Shown: positions 17,033 to 26,731 of the stretch, piece by piece | How positions within the stretch are numbered: the first letter of the stretch is position 1 | Layout of the letters: each line of letters opens with the position of its first letter | Source: Pseudomonadota bacterium | GTDB lineage: Bacteria; Desulfobacterota; Desulfobulbia; Desulfobulbales; Desulfocapsaceae | Assembly (NCBI GenBank): GCA_018820855.1 | Contig: JAHJNL010000067.1 | Coordinates: forward strand, 57,129 to 121,128 | Reading direction: 5' to 3' | DNA: 64,000 bases | Made by a program: the position numbers and the translations under genes | The notes under the pieces: generated by a model | The model's input: the letters and a program-made list of their open reading frames with translations, nothing else | Told to the model about the DNA's origin: nothing | The model's database searches: none

Positions 17033-18871
17033 ATGGTTGCAGATAAGGCGTTAATACTTTCCCTGGTGATCTTTGCAGGTATTTTTTGTCAGTGGTTGGC
17101 CTGGCGGGTGAAACTGCCGGCCATTCTCTTTCTCCTCTGCACCGGCATTCTCGCAGGCCCGGTCCTTGGCTGGCTTGATTCCGACGCCCTGTTTGGCGAT
17201 CTGCTCTTTCCCTTTATCTCACTTTCTGTTGCCATCATCCTTTTTGAGGGTAGCCTGACCCTCAAGTTTCATCAGATAGCAGGACTGAGGAGGGTGATCC
17301 GGAATATGGTATCCATCGGTGCTCTTCTCACCTGGATGATCACCTCGGCAACAACCCATTACGCCCTGGCTTTTTCTTGGCAACTCTCCTTTCTTTTTGG
17401 TGCCATAACCGTGGTCACCGGGCCGACTGTCATAGTACCTCTGCTGCGTACGGTCAGACCAAGTGCACCGGTGGCCAACATCCTGCGTTGGGAAGGGATC
17501 GTTATTGATCCCATCGGTGCCATCCTCGCCGTTTTAGTCTATGAATTCATCCTGCTGGGTGCCGGCAGCAATGCCCTGAGCCATACCTTTATCGCTTTTG
17601 GCCAGATGATCGTCATTGGTCTTTCTCTGGGCTCATTATCGGCCTATCTCTACGCCACCTTGCTTCGCCTCCACTGGCTGCCTGAATTTCTCCACAACGT
17701 CAGTACCCTGGCGGTGGTCATCATGGTCTTTTCCCTGTCGAACGCCCTGCATCACGAATCAGGCCTGCTGACAGTCACGATAATGGGCATCTGGCTTGCC
17801 AACAGCAAGGATGTCCCCATTGCTGAAATTCTTGATTTTAAAGAGAGCTTAAGTGTTCTGCTGATCTCCGTGCTTTTTATTGTCCTGGCCGCCCGCCTGG
17901 ATTTCCAGATGTTTGTCAAACTCGGCTGGCCGGCACTCTTTGTCTTTCTTTCCATCCAGTTTCTGTCCCGCCCCTTAAGTGTTGTCATCTCGACCTTTGG
18001 CTCCAGTCTGACCTGGCCGGAGCGTCATCTCCTGGCCTGGATTGCTCCCCGAGGTATTGTGGCAGCGGCTATCTCCGCGCTTTTCGCCATCAGACTGGAG
18101 GAGTCAGGCTATGCGGGGGCGTCTCTCCTGGTCCCCTTAACCTTCATGGTGATCATCGGCACTGTAGGACTGCAAAGCACCACTGCCGGTTTTATTGCCA
18201 GGTGGCTGGGGGTGGCTGAACCGGACCCGAAAGGATTTCTCATTATCGGTGCCAATCGCGTAGCCAGAGCAATTGCTCTGGCCCTCAAAGAATACGGATT
18301 CCGGGTATTACTGGTCGATACCAGCTGGGAGAAGATCAGCCTGGCACGGATGGAAGGTTTGCATACCTATTATGGACAACCCGTTTCCGAACATGCCGAC
18401 CGCCATCTTGATCTGGTCGGGATCGGCAGGATGCTGAGTCTGTCTCCTCGTGGTTCACTCAACTCATTATCCTGCATGTATTATCGGATGGAGCTGGGCT
18501 ATAATTCGGTTTACGCCTTACAAACTGAAAAAGAGAAGGATATTGCCGAAGACAGAAAAACCGCCTCGGCCAGAAAATGGGCCACCCTCTTTGGAAAAGA
18601 GGTGACCTTTTCCTCTTTGATGGCAGGTCTGCACGAGAACTGGTCTATCCGCAGCACCATGCTGACGGAAAGTTTCACCTATGAAGAATATCTCCGCCAG
18701 TATCAGGAACAGGCGATTCCTCTCTTTGCCCTCACTCCAAATGGTACCATGAAAATTTTCACCCTGGAAAAACAGCCGATTCCCGCGGCCGGCTGGACCC
18801 TCCTGAGCTTTGTGGCCCCACCAGAAGAACGGAAACCGATATCAAAACCCGCGACCAACAAAGGTGAGTGA
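17033..18871 (+). CDS. CPA1-type cation/proton antiporter with Rossmann (TrkA_N) domain
   Basis: Inner-membrane sodium or potassium/proton antiporter, 612 residues. The first ~395 residues form about 12 helices, with the transport-core phrases FLLCTGILAGPVLGWL, FGAITVVTGPTVIVPLLR and WIAPRGIVAAAISALFA. From residue ~400 a nucleotide-binding Rossmann domain begins (FLIIGANRVARAIALALKEYG), followed by ~130 further residues. This resembles NhaP-type proteins with a C-terminal TrkA_N regulatory domain. The glycine pattern GxNxxA is a slight variant of GxGxxG. The HNH gene starts one base after its stop. With TrkH/TrkA at 33497-36300 it belongs to cation homeostasis. Confidence 0.87.
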   Translation: MVADKALILSLVIFAGIFCQWLAWRVKLPAILFLLCTGILAGPVLGWLDSDALFGDLLFPFISLSVAIILFEGSLTLKFHQIAGLRRVIRNMVSIGALLTWMITSATTHYALAFSWQLSFLFGAITVVTGPTVIVPLLRTVRPSAPVANILRWEGIVIDPIGAILAVLVYEFILLGAGSNALSHTFIAFGQMIVIGLSLGSLSAYLYATLLRLHWLPEFLHNVSTLAVVIMVFSLSNALHHESGLLTVTIMGIWLANSKDVPIAEILDFKESLSVLLISVLFIVLAARLDFQMFVKLGWPALFVFLSIQFLSRPLSVVISTFGSSLTWPERHLLAWIAPRGIVAAAISALFAIRLEESGYAGASLLVPLTFMVIIGTVGLQSTTAGFIARWLGVAEPDPKGFLIIGANRVARAIALALKEYGFRVLLVDTSWEKISLARMEGLHTYYGQPVSEHADRHLDLVGIGRMLSLSPRGSLNSLSCMYYRMELGYNSVYALQTEKEKDIAEDRKTASARKWATLFGKEVTFSSLMAGLHENWSIRSTMLTESFTYEEYLRQYQEQAIPLFALTPNGTMKIFTLEKQPIPAAGWTLLSFVAPPEERKPISKPATNKGE

Positions 18872-19255
18872 ATGGTTATAACAAAAAAAGATCTCTATGG
18901 TGACAGGACAGACAACGCCCCTGGCAGTGCTCTATATGATCGTGAAGTCAGGCAGAAGACCTACAGAGAACGGGCGCTGAAAATTTTTCCATGGGTGTGT
19001 GGTAAGTGCGGGCGCGAATTTAGCGGCAAAAAGATTCGAGAACTGACAGTCCACCACAAGGACCACAACCATGAAAACAACCCACCTGACGGGAGCAACT
19101 GGGAACTGTTATGCCTCTACTGTCACGACAATGAACATTCACGATTTCTTGACGCCGAATGGTGTGCCACACCTTCTCCGGGAAGCAAGGATGGTCCTGT
19201 TGCGACCCATACCCCCTTCTCAGCGCTTAAAGACATGTTGACCAAAAACGAATAG
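18872..19255 (+). CDS. YajD-like HNH nuclease
   Basis: 127 residues. The motif set is CGKCGREF (zinc Cys pair), TVHHKDHNHENNP (HNH core with catalytic His) and LLCLYCHDNEH (second Cys pair and final His). This matches the small YajD family of HNH proteins found on bacterial chromosomes. Its biological role is not established; it is not clearly a restriction or homing enzyme. ATG 18872 immediately follows the antiporter's TGA, and GGTGAG acts as ribosome site, so the two are translated together, an unusual partnership. Confidence 0.85.
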   Translation: MVITKKDLYGDRTDNAPGSALYDREVRQKTYRERALKIFPWVCGKCGREFSGKKIRELTVHHKDHNHENNPPDGSNWELLCLYCHDNEHSRFLDAEWCATPSPGSKDGPVATHTPFSALKDMLTKNE

Positions 19256-19335
19256 CTCCATTGTACAGAATCGTACTTACATGACTACGGATAGAGATGA
19301 CCATAACCGGGAAATAAAAAACCTCACAACCGGAT

Positions 19336-22300
19336 TCACTTCTGGCCCCCGACACGGAGAGACAATTCCTGAAAGGACTTCAGATACTCTTCTGAGCGGT
19401 CAAGATAAAAGGATAACGCCCGGGAGAACTTTTTACCCAACACCCCGTCGACAAACAGCTGGCTGATCTGCCGCTGCTGCATGAGAACGAGCTGGGAGGC
19501 GACCATGATACGCCGTTCTTCTGGAGACATGGCTTTCATTATCGCGGGCAATGTACTGGTCGCGCGCGGCTGGTACATCCAGATATAGAGAAGATCAAGG
19601 GCGTTGATGATGACGATTTTCCCCAGATCCGGATTCTTTTTAGCCATGGCCCGCATGAATTCTTTGGGCGACTCGAGCATCTCAAGAACATCCTCCTCCG
19701 GAAAGAAGACCTCAAGGGCGGCATAGGTTTCAAACACCTGGGCGATCTTGGCCGAATAATCCATGGAACGAAAACGAATATTATTGAACCGGTCAGCCAG
19801 CCCCTCGATAAACCCGGCCACGCAGTCCGAGGCCAGTTTGGAGATCACAGCAGCCCACTTCTGCAATATATCATTTACAGCAACCACACTGGCCCCGCCA
19901 AGCATCCAGCCGACCACACCATTAAACAGAATCGCCAATGGAATGGAGAGAATGCTGCGAAAGAAATTGCCGTACACTGCACCTTTGGGCAGGCCCCGGA
20001 AAATATTATGCCCCGAGATGTAGACCCCGTTAGCCAGTGCCATAAAAGAATAGAGAGCAACCGGGTTGGTTCCTGTAGTGATACCGAACATCCTTTCAAG
20101 AATCAGGGTCTTAACCAGCAGATCAAGCAAAGGAACGGAGAACCCCGTGAAAAGCAATGAATAAGACAGCCTGTCCCAGCTCACATACTCTTTCCATTTC
20201 AGGAGGGGCGAGCGGGAAAAACCGCCGGCGCCGAGGACCGACTGGATAATATTTCGAATCCCCGTAATACCGAACCAGATGAACGCGCCGAAATAAGCAA
20301 GAAACCACCAATCCTTGGTCAGGGCAAAGGTGGCAAAAGCAGGGATGAAACCGATAAGTATCCTGAGCCCATTTTTCAGGTAGTGATTCAGATAGCCCAG
20401 AGGGATTTTCGACTGCTCGCTCACATCATCGCGGGTATCTAGTGACAGAGCGTTATTCTGCCCAGTCTGCATCCATCCCAGAGTAGCCACATTGCCGTTG
20501 GGTTCCATATGCGTGGAATAGGCCTGCACCACCCAGTCCCTCTGGCGCTCGAAGCCAAAATTGAGTCCCGAAAAGACGGGCTCAAGGGCACATGACGGAG
20601 TTGACCCAAGATTCTTGTGATCCCAGGGTACATTCCGATGATCCCCCGTTCCGTTGTGGTGACGCCTGGGAATATAAGTCACCTGCAGGTGTGCGGTGAT
20701 ACGCACAGGGATATTCCAGCGACTGGGTTGCCGTTTACTCTCCAGCTCTCTCCTCGCACAACGCGGCAGAGTGTCCTTCATGACCAGCCCCATGCCATAA
20801 CGGTTCCGAGAGCCGCCGGTGGAATCGCTGCCGATGCGGGATTTGAGCTTTGACCTCTTGTAGAATCCATGTAAGGTCAGCATGTTGTGCAATATAACTG
20901 TGAGTTTTTCCCTCCTTTCTTTCATCTCTTGGCTTAAGGGGTCAGTCTCGCTCAGATCGCGGATAATCTTCTGGATAACCCGTTTAAGATTGATGATATT
21001 GCCCTGATTAATCGCCAGCTGCAGCTTGTTAATCTCTGCATAATGAATGGCCTTGCCTCTGGTATAGTCCTTCAGATTAAAAATTTCCAGATGACTGATC
21101 TTTCCCTTGCAGTCATTAATAAGCTCCAGAACATCAGCCGGACTGAGTTCGCTCAAATTCAGCGTAACCCGGGAGCCGGTACGCAGACTTTCCAGCCGGG
21201 TAAGAAGCTCTTCAGGTGAGAGCAAGAGCATACCCGGCACATCGGAATCATCATGCGGTACAAAGGGATTGCTGATGTCCGGATTTTTATCCGGCTGCAG
21301 AAAGCTCTCGATGATGGCATCCGGGTCCAGGGCATTCATGATCTCAACGGCATGACTGATATACAGGCGCTCTTCTTCGTCCGCCTCGGCCCATTTATTC
21401 CGAAACATCAGCACCTGCTCCCGCATGGCCGACAGCATATGATTATAAATAAACTTGGCAAGATGCAGAAGCGATGGCTGACCGGAACCGACAAAGGTGA
21501 GAAATTCCTCTCTGTCAAATACGGGTAGATTGATGCCGTAGGCCTCATTGATAACCGGTCTGTGCCTGCTGTTAAACTCCCTGAACACGTCAACCACATA
21601 GCATTGTTGATATTGGGAAACCTTACGACCTTCATCCATAAAGGTCTTGGCCGGGCCATCCTTGATAAAGTTGAGAAAATCCTGACTGTCGGCAAAACCG
21701 CGTGGTGCCCAGATGAATTTGACGTACCTGCCACGGAATCTGGCAGAAAATTCTATACCTATCCGGACGGTAATCCCCATGACCTCTGCTGATTCCAGCA
21801 ATTCAGCAGCCACCTCTACATTGATAAAGTTGTAGTAGATCACGGTGAGACGGCGGATACCCTTTATCCAGGCGTCCATAATCAAGTGTGTAGGCGATTT
21901 GCGCCCCTTGCTGTTAGCGTCATGCACATGATCATCGAAAGCGATCTGGTTCCATTCCTCCGGCATCTCAATCAGATGGTACTTCTTCAATTGGCTGCGG
22001 ATGAAACGGGGCTTGCCGAAGGTAGCTGTCCGAAAATCCCGGGCAAGCTTCAGTTGCCGCAGATAGTCCCCCTTAGAGCGAACAAGCTCCTTCATGATCT
22101 CCAGCAGGACCCGCGCTGTATTCCTGCGCAGCATACTCTGGGAACTGCACAGCACCTCATCGCGTAGACACCGAAGCGCATTCTGCCGATCAGCAGCCTT
22201 CCCCGCCTCAAGAGAACCCAACAGATGAATGACCGCATAGGCTATGCGCAGGGCCATGGAGGCAGTCATTTCCTTGATACCATGGGGATGCAGATAAGGA

Positions 22301-22422
22301 ATCAACAGATTTTTGATAAGCTTGTGGGCTTCATCACGGTTGAGAACATCATTGACGATGTTCAGCAGGACATAATCATTTTCGTCGAAAAAATATCTGG
22401 ATACTCGTTTCTCTTGGATCAT
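19336..22422 (-). CDS. Large membrane protein with degenerate PHP-like N-terminal domain, unknown function
   Basis: 1028 residues, not recognised. Residues 1-155 are helical. Residues ~160-340 look like a PHP phosphoesterase fold: FDDHVHD (163-168 gives the HxH metal pair), then SPTHLIMDAWIKGIRRL, then GITVRIGIEFS with the family's Glu at 224. The expected Thr-Asp-His turn is replaced by VIYYN, so the metal site is incomplete. A soluble, charged middle (~340-690) precedes five hydrophobic segments in ~705-880, then a soluble tail. No partner gene is close: convergent with the HNH gene, and 880 bases of AT-rich DNA upstream. It could be a membrane-tethered phosphatase-like or sensor protein; function unknown. 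Confidence 0.6.
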   Translation of the reverse strand: MIQEKRVSRYFFDENDYVLLNIVNDVLNRDEAHKLIKNLLIPYLHPHGIKEMTASMALRIAYAVIHLLGSLEAGKAADRQNALRCLRDEVLCSSQSMLRRNTARVLLEIMKELVRSKGDYLRQLKLARDFRTATFGKPRFIRSQLKKYHLIEMPEEWNQIAFDDHVHDANSKGRKSPTHLIMDAWIKGIRRLTVIYYNFINVEVAAELLESAEVMGITVRIGIEFSARFRGRYVKFIWAPRGFADSQDFLNFIKDGPAKTFMDEGRKVSQYQQCYVVDVFREFNSRHRPVINEAYGINLPVFDREEFLTFVGSGQPSLLHLAKFIYNHMLSAMREQVLMFRNKWAEADEEERLYISHAVEIMNALDPDAIIESFLQPDKNPDISNPFVPHDDSDVPGMLLLSPEELLTRLESLRTGSRVTLNLSELSPADVLELINDCKGKISHLEIFNLKDYTRGKAIHYAEINKLQLAINQGNIINLKRVIQKIIRDLSETDPLSQEMKERREKLTVILHNMLTLHGFYKRSKLKSRIGSDSTGGSRNRYGMGLVMKDTLPRCARRELESKRQPSRWNIPVRITAHLQVTYIPRRHHNGTGDHRNVPWDHKNLGSTPSCALEPVFSGLNFGFERQRDWVVQAYSTHMEPNGNVATLGWMQTGQNNALSLDTRDDVSEQSKIPLGYLNHYLKNGLRILIGFIPAFATFALTKDWWFLAYFGAFIWFGITGIRNIIQSVLGAGGFSRSPLLKWKEYVSWDRLSYSLLFTGFSVPLLDLLVKTLILERMFGITTGTNPVALYSFMALANGVYISGHNIFRGLPKGAVYGNFFRSILSIPLAILFNGVVGWMLGGASVVAVNDILQKWAAVISKLASDCVAGFIEGLADRFNNIRFRSMDYSAKIAQVFETYAALEVFFPEEDVLEMLESPKEFMRAMAKKNPDLGKIVIINALDLLYIWMYQPRATSTLPAIMKAMSPEERRIMVASQLVLMQQRQISQLFVDGVLGKKFSRALSFYLDRSEEYLKSFQELSLRVGGQK

Positions 22423-23305
22423 CTCACATCACAGCTGTATGAAGAATTAACAGGATTTTCGTTTATGTCAGTCAATTGCAGTAAATTGATAATACAATTC
22501 AATCTCACAGTAAGTTGATATTCTATCTGTCGTTATCGGGCAACAGCTAACTGACTTTGGTTGAAATGTTTATGTAACTGACTGTATATTTGAATATGGC
22601 ATAACAATAAGCTGCAGTTCTTCAGATTTAATCTGACACAATCCTATAATAATACAAAATAAAACTGACAGCCTGCTCATTCTATTCAAGTACAAATGCC
22701 AATAACCTCTGTATGCAGAAGGACCGAACACAAAATTCAGAGAGGAGAACGCCTCCTATTTTTCGCACACCGCTTTTATTCAGAAAATTAGCGACTTGAA
22801 AATCTCCAATGAAAGAAGAAATTCTCCTGGCAATCGTTTTGTTTCTTGTTGCTCCTGATGTTGTTTGGTAATATTCATCTTGGCCCTTCATTTTTGATAT
22901 TATTAATATTTTTCGCAAAAGCAATATAACATAAAGCGAAGAAGCATTCAGTGTAACATTAAGTCATTTCAAATAATTACTCGGTTGTCTTGTGTCGTGA
23001 TCGACAAATCGGAAAGTAGAATTTAGTATTCTGTCAGGATACAAAATCGTGTTTCCGTCCGACGGTAGGCATATAATGAACTACAGAGGAATATCAACTT
23101 TCTGAAGCAAAAAAGACTTCAACATTGCCATTGAACGTATTGAGTTATCAGGCTTTTTTTGACCGGCAAGCCATCTCAGACCTCACCAGAACATTACATG
23201 TTCCTGTGAACATTTATGCTTAATGGCTCATTCAGCCCCCCCTTTTTCTTACACAATTGAGGAGCTAGACGAGGAATCCCTGATTATCTAAAGAGAGAAC
23301 GAACA
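22423..23305. other. Long AT-rich intergenic region
   Basis: 883 bases between divergent genes with no supportable gene. An 80-codon minus-strand frame at 22682-22924 lacks a ribosome site and family resemblance. It holds the direct repeats listed next. Sites resembling one half of a -24/-12 promoter occur near 22597 and 22827, but spacing or the -12 box fails. Confidence 0.5.
22479..22583. repeat. Two pairs of short direct repeats
   Basis: CAGTAAATTGATA (22479-22491) and CAGTAAGTTGATA (22508-22520) are 29 bases apart; TAACTGACT occurs at 22548-22556 and 22575-22583, 27 bases apart. They lie 57-160 bases upstream of the start of the 1028-residue protein gene and may be regulator sites. Confidence 0.4.
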
Positions 23306-24772
23306 ATGCTATTTAAATGGTTATTCACTCCATGCACAATCCGACGGCGACTGATAGAGCTCAACTCAATTACAGTCATACTTATTCTTGGCATGGTTTC
23401 CATATACAGTTACCAGGTGGTCTCGCTGGAACACAAAATGGTAACCATGGAGCAAGTTGACGATCTGTTTAATAGTATCCTCGAGCTGCGTCGTTATGAA
23501 AAAAATATCCTGCTGCACCTGGATGGAGACAGTCTATCAAAAGCAAGCGATTCAGTACAAAAAATAACCAATCATCTTGAAAGGTTATCTCCAGACATCA
23601 ACGAACGGCCCGGAAAAGAGCAATTTCTACAACTCCAAGAAAGCCTTATCAAATACAAGGCCGTTTTTGAGCGCTGGTGTACCTCTGAAGACTGTACATC
23701 AATTGCAACTCAACAAGAAGACAGTCAGCTGATCCGTCGCCATGGACAAAACCTTGCCGACAATGCTGCGCAACTGGCCAGGCTTAACAAAAAAAACATC
23801 AGCAAGGGATTTAAAGAAATCTTATTCTGGCTGACCTTTATCCCGGCCGTCATTTTTATGAGTGGCGCATTCTTGTTTTTTTCACTGGTTCGCAGCATAC
23901 TCAGCCGTCTTGCTTCTTTAAAGCAGGCCACCAAGAACATGGCAGCGGGAGAATTTAAAATTATCCCGACCACCGATACCTCACCAGATGAGATTTCAGG
24001 ACTCATCGACAATTTTAATCAGATGGTGGTATCCCGGGAGCAGAAACAGAAGGAACTGATTCAGTCAAAAAAAATGGCCTCCATCGGCACTTTTTCCTCA
24101 GGTATTGCCCATGAAATCAATAATCCGCTTAATAATATCTCCTTGTCTACGGATACACTTCTCGAGGAGTTAGGATCCATGCAAGAGGAGGAAATCAAGG
24201 ATATCCTGAATGACATAATGGCGCAGACAGATCGGGCCAGTAAGATTGTGCGAAATCTGTTGGACTTTTCCAGAACTCAATCTTCTGAAATGCAGCCCTT
24301 ATACATCGATTTTGTCATACACAAGACAACTGATCTTATAGCCAATGAACTACGCATCCATAAAATTGCTTTGAAAAAAGACATTACCGACCTGCTTCCC
24401 CAGGTATACGGCGACCTCCAGCAGCTCCAGCAGGTATTTCTCAATCTGATCATCAATGCGGAGCAGGCCATCGGCGATTACGGAATAATCACCATCCAGA
24501 CCCGGGAAAATGACAAAGGATTTATTCGCACCGACATCAATGATACCGGCCCTGGCATTGCACAGGAAAACCTGGAGCAGATTTTTGACCCTTTTTTCAC
24601 CACTAAGGAAGCAGGCAAGGGAACCGGACTTGGACTATCCATTGTTTATGGCATTGTCAAAGAACACGGCGGATATATTGAAGTTGCCAGTAAACTGGGC
24701 GAAGGGACAACCATTTCTGTATATCTCCCGATATACAGAAAGAGTAACCACGAGGAGCAGACATACACATGA
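23306..24772 (+). CDS. Membrane sensor histidine kinase
   Basis: 488 residues. Membrane helix at ~20-38, a ~130-residue helical sensor, a second helix near 173-197, HAMP, HisKA with His269 in AHEINNP, and HATPase with [15 protein letters not shown] and GTGLGLSI. All catalytic boxes are intact. It starts after a clear AGAGAGAACGAAC ribosome site and ends in an ATGA overlap with its regulator. The helical sensor carries two cysteines (WCTSEDC, about residues 132-137), which could sense redox or bind metal; that is speculation. It probably controls the operon beginning at 26732. Confidence 0.92.
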   Translation: MLFKWLFTPCTIRRRLIELNSITVILILGMVSIYSYQVVSLEHKMVTMEQVDDLFNSILELRRYEKNILLHLDGDSLSKASDSVQKITNHLERLSPDINERPGKEQFLQLQESLIKYKAVFERWCTSEDCTSIATQQEDSQLIRRHGQNLADNAAQLARLNKKNISKGFKEILFWLTFIPAVIFMSGAFLFFSLVRSILSRLASLKQATKNMAAGEFKIIPTTDTSPDEISGLIDNFNQMVVSREQKQKELIQSKKMASIGTFSSGIAHEINNPLNNISLSTDTLLEELGSMQEEEIKDILNDIMAQTDRASKIVRNLLDFSRTQSSEMQPLYIDFVIHKTTDLIANELRIHKIALKKDITDLLPQVYGDLQQLQQVFLNLIINAEQAIGDYGIITIQTRENDKGFIRTDINDTGPGIAQENLEQIFDPFFTTKEAGKGTGLGLSIVYGIVKEHGGYIEVASKLGEGTTISVYLPIYRKSNHEEQTYT

Positions 24773-26133
24773 TGACCATTGGTGTTATAGACGACGACAC
24801 AACCACCAGAAAAATGATGGGTCATATCCTGAGCCAGGCTGGTTACAGTGTAGAAACCTTTGCGAACGGACGTTCATTTCTTGAGAAAATCGAGAAAAAT
24901 CCTTTTGATATTGTTTTTCTGGACCTACAACTACCCGACATGGGTGGACTGGAAATTCTGGCCCATATCAAAACCATCCGGATGGAGACAGAAGTTATCA
25001 TTGTAACCGGACACGGTTCCATAGAAAATGCGGTAAAGGCGACAAAAGAAGGGGCTTTCCATTATCTTTCCAAACCCTGTCGCAGTCATGATCTCCGTCT
25101 TATGGCCGAACGGGCAGCTGAAAAAATCAGGCTCCACCGGGAAAACACACTTCTGAGATCGCAGGTGTGCAAAGATAGCCCGCTAACCGGTTTTATCGGC
25201 AACAGCAAAGCCATGCAGGCAATCTTTGAGACAATCAGGAAGGTTTCCCAAGTGAACTGCACTATTCTCCTGGAAGCTGAAACCGGTACCGGCAAACAAC
25301 TGACAGCCCGGGCCATCCACGAACTTGGATCAACAAAAAACGCGCCTTTTGTCTATTTCAACTGTGGCGGTTTTACGGAAGACCTGATCTGCAGTGAGCT
25401 CTTTGGTCATGAAAAAGGTGCCTTTACCGGAGCCTCTGCATGTAAAATCGGCCTTTTTGAATCGGCCAAAGGCGGCACAGTGCTTCTTGACGAGATCGGC
25501 GAAATGCCCATGTCCATGCAGGTAAAATTGCTTCACGTCCTCCAGGAACGCCAGGTTCTCAGGGTGGGCGGAATCAGCCCTATTGATCTCGATGTCCGCA
25601 TCATTGCCGCAACCAACAAGGATCTCCAACAGCTTATCAAAGCAGGAATGTTCCGGGAAGATCTCTACTATCGGCTTAATGTAGTAACTATCCGCCTCCC
25701 CAGACTGCGTGAACGACGAGAGGACATCCCCCTGCTCATTTATCATTTTATCGCCAAGGCCAATAAGGCTTTTTCAAAAGATATAAAAGGAATTTCCTCC
25801 CAAGCCCTGGATCTGCTCATGCATTACAGTTACCCTGGGAATGTACGGGAGCTTGAAAACATCATCCAGCATGCCGCAGTCCTGACCGAGGGGCAAAAGC
25901 TCCTTCCTGCAGATTTACCCTTCCATCTGCGAAAATTAAACCTGCAGGACAGTTTTACAGAGGAACTGCCACCGCTGGATGAGGTAGAGAAACGATACAT
26001 TTTTAAGGTATTATCTAAGACGGAACATAATCTCAAGGCAGCTGGTAAAATATTAAATATACCCAGAACCACCCTGTGGCGAAAATTAAAAAAATACGGC
26101 CTTTCCGACTCAGCTGACTCCGACATGACTTAG
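24769..26133 (+). CDS. NtrC-family sigma-54-dependent response regulator
   Basis: 454 residues: receiver domain with Asp52 and the Lys of LSKPC, sigma-54 AAA+ domain with GAFTGA and VLLDEIGE, and a Fis-type helix-turn-helix ending in TTLWRKLKKYG. The Walker A reads AETGTGKQ instead of the usual GESGTGKE: the first glycine is alanine and the final Glu is Gln, while the ATP-contacting Gly-Lys stays. It overlaps the kinase stop by four bases. A near-consensus sigma-54 promoter begins 230 bases after its stop, so the downstream operon is its probable target. Confidence 0.92.
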   Translation: MMTIGVIDDDTTTRKMMGHILSQAGYSVETFANGRSFLEKIEKNPFDIVFLDLQLPDMGGLEILAHIKTIRMETEVIIVTGHGSIENAVKATKEGAFHYLSKPCRSHDLRLMAERAAEKIRLHRENTLLRSQVCKDSPLTGFIGNSKAMQAIFETIRKVSQVNCTILLEAETGTGKQLTARAIHELGSTKNAPFVYFNCGGFTEDLICSELFGHEKGAFTGASACKIGLFESAKGGTVLLDEIGEMPMSMQVKLLHVLQERQVLRVGGISPIDLDVRIIAATNKDLQQLIKAGMFREDLYYRLNVVTIRLPRLRERREDIPLLIYHFIAKANKAFSKDIKGISSQALDLLMHYSYPGNVRELENIIQHAAVLTEGQKLLPADLPFHLRKLNLQDSFTEELPPLDEVEKRYIFKVLSKTEHNLKAAGKILNIPRTTLWRKLKKYGLSDSADSDMT

Positions 26134-26256
26134 GTTTCATATCGAAACAAACAATTCTTAAAGATTTTTTTTTACCTCCTGATTCAAACACATTACCTCA
26201 CCTTTCCCTCCACGCTTCATACTGAAACGTGGACACGAAAAGATCATCCTGAAACA
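26134..26256 (+). promoter_or_regulatory. Repeated GAAAC sites, candidate activator-binding region
   Basis: GTTTCATATCGAAAC (26134-26148) is an inverted repeat. CTTCATACTGAAAC (26215-26228) is a variant of it, and TGAAAC recurs at about 26250. They stand 110-230 bases before the -24/-12 promoter, as expected for the sites of an NtrC-type activator. Confidence 0.4.
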
Positions 26257-26364
26257 GCATTCCTTCATCCCCCTTGCCTTTCCAAGAAAGACAGCGCCGC
26301 ATAACCGCTTAACATAGCGTACCTTTCTCACTTCCCCTGTGCTTGTTCGGCATAATCTCATTCC

Positions 26365-26380
26365 TGGCATTCCCATTGCA
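26365..26380 (+). promoter_or_regulatory. Sigma-54 (-24/-12) promoter of the TSUP operon
   Basis: TGGCATTCCCATTGCA fits TGGCA-N6-TTGCA exactly, with GG-N10-GC spacing. The start would be near 26391, leaving a leader of about 340 bases before ATG 26732. No gene is supported in 26134-26731. Confidence 0.75.
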
Positions 26381-26731
26381 ATACTTGAATTTGAGATCGG
26401 GGTCTGCAGATTTTTTCTTTTCTTCCTCTGAAAAACATAAGCACCTTGCATCTCCAGAAAATCTTTCAACTCGGATGTCGGCAAGTGCTGACCCCTTAAA
26501 GACAATAGAAGCATGGAGGAGAACTCATGGAAAGAAAAAAAGAAGACGATAGCTCATAGCATAGCTTGTTGCGAAGAACTGCTAATGAACCCTACTTAAA
26601 AGACAAGTAACAGTCACCCAGAAAAGGTACTTTTTTCAATCTCTGCACTCAGCTTACCTCAAACAAAAGAGCTCGTTTCTAGACAAACGCTAAGTTTTGA
26701 TTGATCAAAAACGAAGAGGACATAAACTATC

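Noticed and set aside
22593..22842. Sigma-54-like sites near 22597 and 22827
   Set aside because: One has GG-N11-GC spacing and the other lacks the GC of the -12 box; both are far from a start codon.
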